This document shows positions 17,272 through 24,681 of a DNA stretch of 64,000 nt, one piece after another. Numbering within the stretch: position 1 is the first letter of the stretch; every line of letters begins with the position of its first letter. Under the pieces are notes generated by a model that ran no database searches, was not told the DNA's origin, and was given only the letters and a program-made list of their open reading frames with translations. Made by a program: the position numbers and the translations under genes. Origin of the DNA: Caldifarciminota bacterium (GTDB taxonomy: Bacteria > Hydrothermota > Tepidihabitantia > Tepidihabitantales > CAIPLT01); assembly GCA_903865935.1 (NCBI GenBank), contig CAIPLT010000081.1, positions 1-64,000 of the forward strand, written 5' to 3'.

Positions 17272-18735
17272 ATGAACGAAGAACATCAGCCAATAGACGA
17301 GAAAAAAATACGAATAGAAAAACTTGAGAAAATAAAATCTCAGGCAAGTCTTCCCTACCGTTTTGAACGGACTTATTTTAATGCCGATATTATCAAGAAC
17401 TTTGAAAATCTTTCGACCAAACACGAAATTGTGAAGATTGCCGGTCGTCTCATTGCTAAACGGGAACATGGAAAAACTAAATTTGGTCAGCTTATCGACC
17501 AGACCGAAAAGATTCAAGTCTATTTTCGCAAAGATTATCTGGCTGATTCTTTCGATAGATTGGATTTGGTTGATATCGGTGATTTACTTGGCATCGAAGG
17601 TGAAGTTTTTAAGACCCACACCAATGAAATTACGGTTTTGGTCAAATCATACACAGTCTTAAACAAATCCTTACATCCTTTACCGGAAAAATGGCACGGT
17701 CTTAAAGATGTTGAAATCAAATATCGCCAGCGTTATTTAGACCTGATTGCTAATCCTGAAAGCAAGAAAACATTGCTCAGCCGAAGTCATATTGTAAAAT
17801 TACTCAGAAAGTTTTTCGACTTCAAAGGATTTATTGAAGTGGAAACCCCGATTTTACAGCCGATTTATGGCGGTGCTGAAGCCAAACCGTTCGAGACTTA
17901 TTACAATGTGCTGGAAGAAAAGATGTTCATGCGTATCTCTGACGAACTCTATCTTAAAAGACTGATAATCGGTGGTATTGAAAAAGTTTTCGAAATTGGC
18001 AAAGATTTTCGAAATGAAGGATTAGACCGATTTCATAACCCGGAATTCACCCAGCTTGAAGCTTATGAAGCTTACAATGACTATAATGACATGATGACAT
18101 TGGTTGAAGAGCTTTTTAAATTCTTATGCCAGGAATTATTCCAGACCATGACGATTACTTATCAGGGTAAATCTTTGGATTTCGGCAAACCCTGGCAGCG
18201 GGTCGAGTTTTGTACATCGCTTAAGGAAAAAATCGGCATTGACATTTTGACTGCTGAATATAAACAACTCGAAGAAAAAACGATTGAATTAGGTATTATT
18301 GACAAAGCTGCTTATCCCCGACCAACTCTGTCAAAACTCTTGGATAAACTTTTCTCGCACTTAATTCAGAAGGAGATTATTGGACCGGCATTTGTTATTG
18401 ACCACCCCAAAGTGACAACACCATTAGCACGCAGTCATCGCACAAATCCTTTATTGGTCGAGCGATTTGAACCGATTATCTGCGGTATCGAAATCGGTAA
18501 TGCGTTTTCCGAACTGAATGACCCGGTTGAACAGAAAAAGCGGTTTGAAGGTCAATTGGAACGACAAGAGGAATTCGCGACTTTGGATGAAGACTTTATC
18601 AAAGCATTAGAATACGGCATGCCGCCGACCGCTGGGCTTGGTCTCGGTCTCGACCGAATTGTAATGATTCTCACCAACTCTGAGTCGATTAGAGAAGTCA
18701 TTCCATTCCCGCAATTAAAAAGATTGGAAGAATAG
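17272..18735 (+). CDS. lysS: Lysyl-tRNA synthetase, class II
   Basis: 487 aa, the typical bacterial LysRS length. An N-terminal OB-fold anticodon-binding domain (about 55-150, with AGRLIAKREHGKTKFGQL) precedes the class II catalytic core. Motif 1 surrounds FIEVETPILQPIYGGAEAKPF, motif 2 is FEIGKDFRNEGLDRFHNPEF, and motif 3 is GLGLGLDRIVMIL. It begins a plus-strand run with lolC and lolD. The promoter lies immediately before the ATG. Confidence 0.96.
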   Translation: MNEEHQPIDEKKIRIEKLEKIKSQASLPYRFERTYFNADIIKNFENLSTKHEIVKIAGRLIAKREHGKTKFGQLIDQTEKIQVYFRKDYLADSFDRLDLVDIGDLLGIEGEVFKTHTNEITVLVKSYTVLNKSLHPLPEKWHGLKDVEIKYRQRYLDLIANPESKKTLLSRSHIVKLLRKFFDFKGFIEVETPILQPIYGGAEAKPFETYYNVLEEKMFMRISDELYLKRLIIGGIEKVFEIGKDFRNEGLDRFHNPEFTQLEAYEAYNDYNDMMTLVEELFKFLCQELFQTMTITYQGKSLDFGKPWQRVEFCTSLKEKIGIDILTAEYKQLEEKTIELGIIDKAAYPRPTLSKLLDKLFSHLIQKEIIGPAFVIDHPKVTTPLARSHRTNPLLVERFEPIICGIEIGNAFSELNDPVEQKKRFEGQLERQEEFATLDEDFIKALEYGMPPTAGLGLGLDRIVMILTNSESIREVIPFPQLKRLEE

Positions 18736-18780
18736 AAATCTTATCTTTAATCTTAAAATTAGAAATCTTAAACTTAAAAA

Positions 18781-19989
18781 ATGTTTGAATTCTTTATTGC
18801 CCGTCGTTATTTAAAATCCAAAAGCGGTAAATTTTTCTCTTCTGGTGCAACCACTGCGATTGCCGGTATTTTTGTCGGAGTCGCCGCGATTATCATTGTT
18901 CTGTCGGTGATGAACGGTTTTCATCAGGAATTAAAGAACCGCATTCTTGGACTTACTCCGCACATTATAATAACAAAATATTCTTACGAACCAATCAATA
19001 ATTACGACTCGCTATTAACTATTATTCGCACATATCCGGGCATCGCCTCAGTCGAACCATTCGTTTACTCTAAGACAATAATTCGCAAAGAAAGCACATC
19101 GGATGGAATTATCGTCCGTGGCATTATGAATAATTCCGGCACTCAAATTATTGATTTGAAGAAAAATATTATTCAGGGTAATTTTGATATCAGCAAGGAT
19201 AATATAATTCTCGGTATTGACCTAGCAAGAAGTGTTGGCGCGCGGGTCGGTGATGATATTTCTTTGGTTGCACCATTTGCCGGTGAGGCAACACCATTGG
19301 GTTTTTTACCAAAGGTCAAGCGCTATAATGTTGCGGGAATTTTTGATGCCGGAATGTATGATTATAATGCGACGTTGGTCTATGTCGGATTAAAAAACCT
19401 GCAGGATTTTCTTGCAATGGGCGATGCGATAACCGGATTTGAAATAAAACTGAAAGATATCAATAATACAATAAAAATTTCGCGCGGAATTAGACAAAAA
19501 CTGCAATTCCCCTATCGCGTGCAGGATTGGGTAAGTATGAATCGCAATATCTTTACCGCGCTCAGACTTGAAAAAATTGTGACTTTTATTGTTTTGGTAT
19601 TAATCGTCTTAGTAGCTGCGTTTGGTATTATTGGCATGCTCGTGACAATGGTTATCAGAAAAACCAAAGAGATTGGCATTCTCAATGCGATGGGTACGAC
19701 CAAGAAAAGCATTGTCAAGATTTTTATCCTGACCGGCTTTCTGATTGGCGTTATCGGCACCGTTTCAGGAACAATCTTCGGTGTCGCGGTCTCGCTCATT
19801 TTAGACCGATACCGTATTATTAATTTACCCGGGGATGTTTATTTTATCAAAAACCTGCCGGTTCAGGTCGAGCTGTCCGATGTTTTATTAGTCTTCGCGG
19901 TCGCACTCATCATATCTTTATTATCAACTATCTATCCCGCATACAAAGCATCAAAACTGACACCGGTTGAAGCAATCCGAAATGAATAG
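18781..19989 (+). CDS. lolC: LolC/LolE-family lipoprotein-releasing ABC permease
   Basis: 402-aa inner-membrane protein. The N-terminal signature FIARRYLKSKSGKFFSSG is followed by a first helix with AIAGIFVGVAAIIIV. A large periplasmic MacB-type domain spans about 45-265, and three C-terminal helices form the FtsX-like permease domain (about 265-400) ending PAYKASKLTPVEAIRNE. With LolD it extracts lipoproteins from the inner membrane for delivery to the outer membrane. Only one permease gene is present, so it may work as a homodimer. It follows lysS by 45 nt; lolD follows by 37 nt. Confidence 0.9.
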   Translation: MFEFFIARRYLKSKSGKFFSSGATTAIAGIFVGVAAIIIVLSVMNGFHQELKNRILGLTPHIIITKYSYEPINNYDSLLTIIRTYPGIASVEPFVYSKTIIRKESTSDGIIVRGIMNNSGTQIIDLKKNIIQGNFDISKDNIILGIDLARSVGARVGDDISLVAPFAGEATPLGFLPKVKRYNVAGIFDAGMYDYNATLVYVGLKNLQDFLAMGDAITGFEIKLKDINNTIKISRGIRQKLQFPYRVQDWVSMNRNIFTALRLEKIVTFIVLVLIVLVAAFGIIGMLVTMVIRKTKEIGILNAMGTTKKSIVKIFILTGFLIGVIGTVSGTIFGVAVSLILDRYRIINLPGDVYFIKNLPVQVELSDVLLVFAVALIISLLSTIYPAYKASKLTPVEAIRNE

Positions 19990-19990
19990 C

Positions 19991-20019
19991 TTGACTGTCA
20001 ATGGTAGAAATTTTATAAT
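19991..20019 (+). promoter_or_regulatory. lolD promoter (leaderless)
   Basis: TTGACT 19991-19996, a 17-nt spacer, TATAAT 20014-20019, then 7 nt to the lolD ATG. Predicted transcript start is at or one base before the start codon; no ribosome site precedes it. Confidence 0.6.
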
Positions 20020-20026
20020 AGTATAG

Positions 20027-20713
20027 ATGGAAGACATAATTCTTAAAGCACAGGCAATCACGAAAAGTTTCATTTCTGGCAATGAACGCCTGGACGTACT
20101 CAAGAATATTGACCTGGAAGTAAAATCCGGCGAATGGTTGTGTATTGTCGGTCCGTCTGGCTCCGGCAAAAGTACATTATTACACATCCTGGGCGGTCTT
20201 GATAATGCCGATTCCGGTAGCGTTACACTAAATCATAGTAATTTTTCAAGTATCAAAGCGGATGAAGTCAGTCAAATCCGTAACCGCGATATTGGATTTG
20301 TTTTCCAGTTTCACCACTTGTTACCCGAGTTTAACGTTTTAGAAAATGTCGCGATGCCGCTTTTAATCAATGGTACAAACCGAGATGAATCGTTTAAACG
20401 AGCCGATAATATTCTTAAAGAAATCGGCTTTTCTGAACGTGGAAAGGCACGTCCGTCAGAGCTTTCTGGTGGTGAAAAACAGCGGGTTGCATTGGCTCGG
20501 GCTTTAGTAATAAACCCGTTGATTATTTTAGCTGATGAACCAACTGGTAATCTGGACGCAGCTAATACTGATATTCTCTTGAATATCTTACAAAAATTGA
20601 ATCAGGAAAAGAAAACAACGATTCTTACTGTAACTCATAATCCGAATGTGGTTGAATTTGCTTCGCGAAAACTTATATTAAAGAACGGTAAACTTTTATC
20701 GGTCGAAGGATAG
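20027..20713 (+). CDS. lolD: Lipoprotein-releasing ABC transporter ATPase LolD
   Basis: 228-aa ABC ATPase of the LolD/MacB type. Walker A is GPSGSGKST at about 44-52, the Q-loop is in [13 protein letters not shown], which is typical for LolD. The signature is [15 protein letters not shown], Walker B is [13 protein letters not shown] and the switch His is in TVTHN. It powers the permease encoded just upstream. It probably has its own leaderless promoter within the lolC-lolD gap in addition to readthrough. Followed 7 nt later by mcsA. Confidence 0.93.
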   Translation: MEDIILKAQAITKSFISGNERLDVLKNIDLEVKSGEWLCIVGPSGSGKSTLLHILGGLDNADSGSVTLNHSNFSSIKADEVSQIRNRDIGFVFQFHHLLPEFNVLENVAMPLLINGTNRDESFKRADNILKEIGFSERGKARPSELSGGEKQRVALARALVINPLIILADEPTGNLDAANTDILLNILQKLNQEKKTTILTVTHNPNVVEFASRKLILKNGKLLSVEG

Positions 20714-20720
20714 GAGATGT

Positions 20721-21212
20721 ATGAAAAAATGCAGTCTATGCCATAAAGAAGAAATTACCATTGTTATGACCGTGATTGATAAAGACGGTCAGGTTATTGA
20801 GCTTTCTTTATGTAAAGAGTGCGCTGCCAAAAAGGGTGTCGGTGAGATAAAGAAAGCAAAACTCAACACCGAGGCGATCTTGGCTGAATTACAGGAAAAG
20901 ATTTCCGAAGAAGACCACAGTCTGATTTGTATTAACTGCGGTTTATCGTTTGCTGATTTCCGTCGTCAGGGTCGATTAGGATGCGAACAATGTTATGAAT
21001 CATTTGCTAGTCGGTTACAGCCAATCATCAAACGTCTCCACAACGCGACCCAGCATATGGGTAAAGGGATAACTGAGGGTAAAAAAAAGATGACTGAACG
21101 TTTTGAAATAAAAAAATTAAGGTTGACATTACAGAATGCGATAACTAAAGAAGATTATGAAAAAGCGGCTAAAATCCGTGACCAGATTCGAAAAATGCGA
21201 ACGCAACAATGA
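20721..21212 (+). CDS. mcsA: McsA-like zinc/UVR protein, activator of McsB
   Basis: 163 aa, the usual McsA size. Four CxxC pairs (CSLC, CKEC, CINC and CEQC) make two zinc-binding sites, and the C-terminal UVR motif is EDYEKAAKIRDQIRKM. In Bacillus, McsA binds and activates the arginine kinase McsB. The 3' end overlaps mcsB by 4 nt (ATGA), so the pair is translationally coupled. There is no ctsR repressor gene next to it, unlike the Firmicutes operon. Confidence 0.92.
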   Translation: MKKCSLCHKEEITIVMTVIDKDGQVIELSLCKECAAKKGVGEIKKAKLNTEAILAELQEKISEEDHSLICINCGLSFADFRRQGRLGCEQCYESFASRLQPIIKRLHNATQHMGKGITEGKKKMTERFEIKKLRLTLQNAITKEDYEKAAKIRDQIRKMRTQQ

Positions 21213-22330
21213 AAGAAACTAAACTGTCCTTTACCAATAGAACTCTGCCAATCTGGCTTGAGTCGGATAAGGCAAGTTCACTAACCGTCTTATCAAGTCG
21301 AGTTCGATTTGCCAGAAATCTTGCTGGGTATCCATTTCCGACTAAAGCCACTGCCAATGAATTAGATGAAATTTTGGAAATGATAAGTCATGCCGTTAAA
21401 AAAGAAGAAACTTTAAATAAATTTTTCCCTGACAGCGAACCGATTGCAATCGATAAAATAACCCCGCTGCAAGCTGAATTTCTTGTTGAACGTCATCTTA
21501 TTTCGCCGGATTTCTTGCACCGCATGACTAAAAAGAAAGATTCCAAATCGTCTGGTTCATTCGGTCGTGCGGCTTTTATTAACCAGGATGAAACTGTTAG
21601 TTTGATGATAAACGAAGAAGACCATCTTCGATTTCAAGTATTAGCCGCCGGGTTAAATTTTACGGATAGTTTCCGGAAACTGAACGAACTTGATGATTGT
21701 TTGGAATCACTACTTCGTTATGCCTATTCTCAGCAATACGGGTTTTTGACTGCTTGCCCAAGCAATGTCGGAACTGGTTTACGAGCTTCAGTGATGATAC
21801 ATTTGCCAGGATTAGTACTAACCAAAGAAATTGATAAGGTATTACGTGCGATTTGGCAAATTGGTTATGCGGTACGCGGTTTGTATGGTGAAGGAACTGA
21901 GACCCGGGGATATTTCTTCCAAATCTCTAATACTGTGAGTTTAGGTCAGTCCGAAGCAGAAATTATCGAAGGTATCGAAAAAGTCACCAATCAATTAATC
22001 AGTCACGAAGAAAAAGCACGTGAGTATCTGTCAAAAAATATGAAATCTGAAATCGAAGATAAGGTATTCCGTGCGCACGCTCTTTTAAATTCTGCCCGGT
22101 TGATAACCAGTGAAGAAGCATTGAATTTATTAGCAACAGTACGGCTGGGTGTTGCAATGAAAATTATCACCAACATTACTTTAACGGCATTAAACAAAAT
22201 TATGTTTCTTTTAAAACCAGCTAACCTGCAGGTCTTTTACAATCAAGAAATGTCACCGCACGAACGTGACGAGAAAAGAGCTGCGCTTATCCGCCAGATA
22301 TTAACTGAAACATCCCAATTACCAATATAA
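21209..22330 (+). CDS. mcsB: Protein arginine kinase McsB
   Basis: ATP:guanido phosphotransferase family, 373 aa. RVRFARN lies at 31-37. The catalytic-loop cysteine is in TACPSNVGTG (Cys 183), followed by LRASVMIHLPGL. RDEKRA at about 353-358 matches the allosteric phospho-arginine-binding RDXXRA motif known in Bacillus McsB. It phosphorylates arginines on proteins to mark them for ClpC. There is no N-terminal creatine-kinase-type helical domain, consistent with McsB and not metabolic arginine kinases. Last gene before the terminator at 22381; clpC is 2.4 kb downstream. Confidence 0.94.
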   Translation: MKETKLSFTNRTLPIWLESDKASSLTVLSSRVRFARNLAGYPFPTKATANELDEILEMISHAVKKEETLNKFFPDSEPIAIDKITPLQAEFLVERHLISPDFLHRMTKKKDSKSSGSFGRAAFINQDETVSLMINEEDHLRFQVLAAGLNFTDSFRKLNELDDCLESLLRYAYSQQYGFLTACPSNVGTGLRASVMIHLPGLVLTKEIDKVLRAIWQIGYAVRGLYGEGTETRGYFFQISNTVSLGQSEAEIIEGIEKVTNQLISHEEKAREYLSKNMKSEIEDKVFRAHALLNSARLITSEEALNLLATVRLGVAMKIITNITLTALNKIMFLLKPANLQVFYNQEMSPHERDEKRAALIRQILTETSQLPI

Positions 22331-22380
22331 TAGCTTGATTTCTTATCAAGTAGTCTAAAATATAGTAATTAATAAAAAAA

Positions 22381-22404
22381 AGAGGCGGGAATATTTCCGC
22401 CTCT
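22381..22404. terminator. Bidirectional terminator between mcsB and RRM gene
   Basis: Stem AGAGGCGG/CCGCCTCT with an 8-nt loop. On the plus strand it is followed by TTGTT; on the minus strand by a run of eight T. It serves the convergent mcsB and RNA-binding-protein genes. Confidence 0.85.
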
Positions 22405-22427
22405 TTGTTATATATATATTAAGTCAA

Positions 22428-22745
22428 TTATCGAAAACGTCGTCCGCCACCACCACCACCGAAACCACCTCGTCGTCCACCGCCGCCACCGCGGCTATTT
22501 TCAGTACGAGGACGGGCTTCATTAACGGTTAAGGTTCTTCCCTTAAGTTCTTTGCCATTCATGCCATTAACTGCTGCCTGGCCTTCATCTTTGTTCGGCA
22601 TCTCAATAAAAGCAAATCCACGCGGTTCTCCGCTGAATTTATCTTTTATGATATTAATTGTGGTTATTTGACCGAATGCTGCAAACGCTTGTCGTAAATC
22701 CTCTTCGCTTGCTTCGCGAGACAGATTTCCTATATATAGATTCAT
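22428..22745 (-). CDS. Glycine-rich RRM RNA-binding protein
   Basis: 105 aa: a single RNA-recognition motif (about 1-78) and a Gly/Arg-rich tail. RNP2 is MNLYIGNL at the N-terminus and RNP1 is RGFAFIEM. The tail is an RGG-like run of Gly, Arg and Phe. This is the form of the cold-inducible Rbp proteins of cyanobacteria and other bacteria. GGAGG precedes the ATG by 6 nt. A promoter about 130 nt upstream implies a long 5' leader, as in cold-shock genes. The cold-shock role is inferred from family. Confidence 0.92.
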   Translation of the reverse strand: MNLYIGNLSREASEEDLRQAFAAFGQITTINIIKDKFSGEPRGFAFIEMPNKDEGQAAVNGMNGKELKGRTLTVNEARPRTENSRGGGGGRRGGFGGGGGGRRFR

Positions 22746-22877
22746 TTAGACCTCCGTTGGTCTTGAGCATTACTGCTCGATATTTGCCCAACTCTTTTCA
22801 GGCTTAGAGGATATTCGACTACACGTATACCCGCTACGCTGTAAATATTGTCGAGAGTTAGCATTTAACAACATAAA

Positions 22878-22905
22878 ATGTTACAATAACCACATAGAAT
22901 GTCAA
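22878..22905 (-). promoter_or_regulatory. Candidate promoter of the RRM gene with long leader
   Basis: Minus-strand TTGACA (22905-22900), a 16-nt spacer, TAACAT (22883-22878). The leader to the ATG would be about 125 nt. Confidence 0.45.
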
Positions 22906-22950
22906 GTAGTTTGCGTATATATAAATAAAAATCATGGTCAGCATTAAACA

Positions 22951-22978
22951 TTGACAATAAGCACATGTGAAATATAAT
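22951..22978 (+). promoter_or_regulatory. Consensus promoter of the lipoprotein gene (near-leaderless)
   Basis: TTGACA 22951-22956, a 16-nt spacer, TATAAT 22973-22978, then 9 nt to the GTG at 22988. The promoter covers the alternative GTG at 22967, which argues against that start. Confidence 0.65.
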
Positions 22979-22987
22979 CAACCTAAC

Positions 22988-23797
22988 GTGATTAAGAAGT
23001 TTCTTCTAATTGTAATTCTTATTGGGTTATCTTCTATACGATGTACGCATGACTTAAAAAACAACCTATCAGCTTTAAACCAATTTTCAATTATTTATAT
23101 TAATAACTGGAAGATTGATAATTCAGCAAAGATAGCTACTTTAATCAGAAACGAACGCAATTTACAACCAACCGTGGCTCTGTTGAGCAATAATGTTTTC
23201 TCCGACTCATTAATTAAGGATGCGAGTCAAAGAAATGCGGTTATCGAGATTTTAAATGCTTCGGATATCGATGCGATTCTTTTAACACCGGATTTTCTGA
23301 CCTTTGGAATCGACCAAGCTAAACAGCTTGTTTCTGAATGTGGTTTTTTCTGTCTTGCGGCTAATGTCAAAGATAAACTGACTAGCCAAACCCTGGGACA
23401 GGAATATTTAATTTTAAATCTTGGCAAAACTCGGGTTGCAATAATCGGTATCAGTAACGATAGCCAGCAATTTTACGGACGAAATATAGATTTTGACAAT
23501 CCTGCTTTCACCGTACTAAAAATTTTACCACAAATAAAAAATCGTTCTGATTTTCAGTTTGCACTAACTCACAGCTTCGATACACTCGACCTGCCCCTCG
23601 ATTTTATTTTTGGTGCGCCAATGCATGATAAATTTCAAATGCTTCCTCTGACCGAAACGGGTATTTACAAACTGGAGTTTGGATACGATAAGTCGAATAA
23701 TATATCGGAACTGAAAAGAACTACGCTGACGGTTGATACTTTGCCGGATGATTCGGTAATCAATAATATAATCAATCAAAAAATATTGCATAATTAG
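22988..23797 (+). CDS. Putative lipoprotein, degenerate 5'-nucleotidase-like
   Basis: About 269 aa. The N-terminal hydrophobic stretch FLLIVILIGLSSIRC ends in a Cys that can act as a lipobox. The body follows the order of UshA-type metallophosphatases: a strand near VALLSNNVFSDSLI, IDAILLTPDFLTFGID (where active enzymes have GNHEFDYG), FCLAANV, VAIIGISND and LDFIFGAPMHD (where active enzymes have GGHSH). The metal-binding Asn, His and Asp residues are largely replaced, so it is probably a non-catalytic relative. GTG 22988 is preferred because the consensus promoter ends just before it. The assignment rests on motif order only. Confidence 0.6.
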   Translation: MIKKFLLIVILIGLSSIRCTHDLKNNLSALNQFSIIYINNWKIDNSAKIATLIRNERNLQPTVALLSNNVFSDSLIKDASQRNAVIEILNASDIDAILLTPDFLTFGIDQAKQLVSECGFFCLAANVKDKLTSQTLGQEYLILNLGKTRVAIIGISNDSQQFYGRNIDFDNPAFTVLKILPQIKNRSDFQFALTHSFDTLDLPLDFIFGAPMHDKFQMLPLTETGIYKLEFGYDKSNNISELKRTTLTVDTLPDDSVINNIINQKILHN

Positions 23798-23801
23798 AGT
23801 C

Positions 23802-23829
23802 TTGCAGTTTTAAAAATTTTCGGTAATAT
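23802..23829 (+). promoter_or_regulatory. Promoter of the ICMT-like gene (leaderless)
   Basis: TTGCAG 23802-23807, a 16-nt spacer, TAATAT 23824-23829, then 8 nt to the GTG start. The -35 box is weaker than in the other leaderless cases. Confidence 0.5.
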
Positions 23830-23837
23830 GTAGATAA

Positions 23838-24566
23838 GTGAACTTGGAAACAGATATGGCTTTTATAAAAACATTTCGGTTTGGTCGTTTTCTCTGGACC
23901 GCCTTTGTCACTTGGTATTTTATCAATTTCAGCAAAAATTTCTTCGGCTCGCTTACATCTGATCGGATACAGATTCCGGTTATCTTCTTCTTAATTTTAG
24001 TATTGTGGATGGCAATCGAGTATTATTTCAGTTCGCCGCTCTTCCAGTCCGGTATTGTGAAGCCAGTATTCTTTGAACGAATTCTCTTTTCGATATTTTT
24101 CTATGCCACGACGATATATTGCATCGCTGATTTTACCACATTGCACTGGACACAGGTAAATTTTGCGTATTCTTATCTGAATATTATCGGTATTGTTATA
24201 TTTGGTATTGGTGTTTTACTGAGATATTTTACGCTCTTTGAGCTTCTTCGTTTACCTGCTCAGAAATTACCCAAATCCGGAATTTTTCAAGTTTGCCGCC
24301 ACCCGCGCTATTTGGCGACAATTCTGCAAACAATTGCGATACCGATGGTTTTCTCATCATATCTGGGTATTATCCTTGCTTTGTTTCTCGGTCTCTATAT
24401 TATCTATCGGGAAATGCGTGCCGAGGAAAAAATTCTAATTAAAAATTTTCAGGATGAATATACATTTTATCAGAAAAATGTTCCGTTCATTATCCCGAAG
24501 CTCTCACGTCTATCCCTGGTCAGGGTAGAACCAAGCTCAAAACAGAAATCTAAGAAACCAAAATAA
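23838..24566 (+). CDS. Isoprenylcysteine carboxyl methyltransferase-like membrane protein
   Basis: 242 aa with about five hydrophobic segments. The C-terminal part has the ICMT/phospholipid-methyltransferase signature: GIFQVCRHPRYLATILQ, then EMRAEEKILIKNF, DEYTFYQKNVPFIIP. This region binds SAM at the membrane. Bacterial members methylate lipids, lipid-linked groups or small molecules, and the substrate here is unknown. GTG 23838 is chosen; an in-frame ATG at 23856 is an alternative, but the promoter position favours the GTG as a leaderless start. Confidence 0.8.
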   Translation: MNLETDMAFIKTFRFGRFLWTAFVTWYFINFSKNFFGSLTSDRIQIPVIFFLILVLWMAIEYYFSSPLFQSGIVKPVFFERILFSIFFYATTIYCIADFTTLHWTQVNFAYSYLNIIGIVIFGIGVLLRYFTLFELLRLPAQKLPKSGIFQVCRHPRYLATILQTIAIPMVFSSYLGIILALFLGLYIIYREMRAEEKILIKNFQDEYTFYQKNVPFIIPKLSRLSLVRVEPSSKQKSKKPK

Positions 24567-24646
24567 ATAGTTAAACTATTTAATATAACTTCCAGTCTAA
24601 TATATTGATGTATCAAATTAAAAAGCTACGTAAAAAGCAAAATCTA

Positions 24647-24675
24647 TTGACAATAGCAATAAATAACTCTACAAT
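24647..24675 (+). promoter_or_regulatory. clpC promoter (leaderless)
   Basis: TTGACA 24647-24652, a 17-nt spacer, TACAAT 24670-24675, then exactly 6 nt to the ATG, so the predicted transcript start is the A of ATG. No Shine-Dalgarno site and no CtsR-like or CIRCE heptad repeat is seen. Confidence 0.7.
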
Positions 24676-24681
24676 GAAATC

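Noticed and set aside
22967-22987. Upstream GTG start for the nucleotidase-like lipoprotein
   Set aside because: This GTG lies inside the -35/-10 interval of a consensus promoter, so it would not be on the transcript.
24567-24681. CIRCE or CtsR operator upstream of clpC
   Set aside because: No inverted TTAGCACTC motif or GGTCAAA heptad repeat is present in the spacer.
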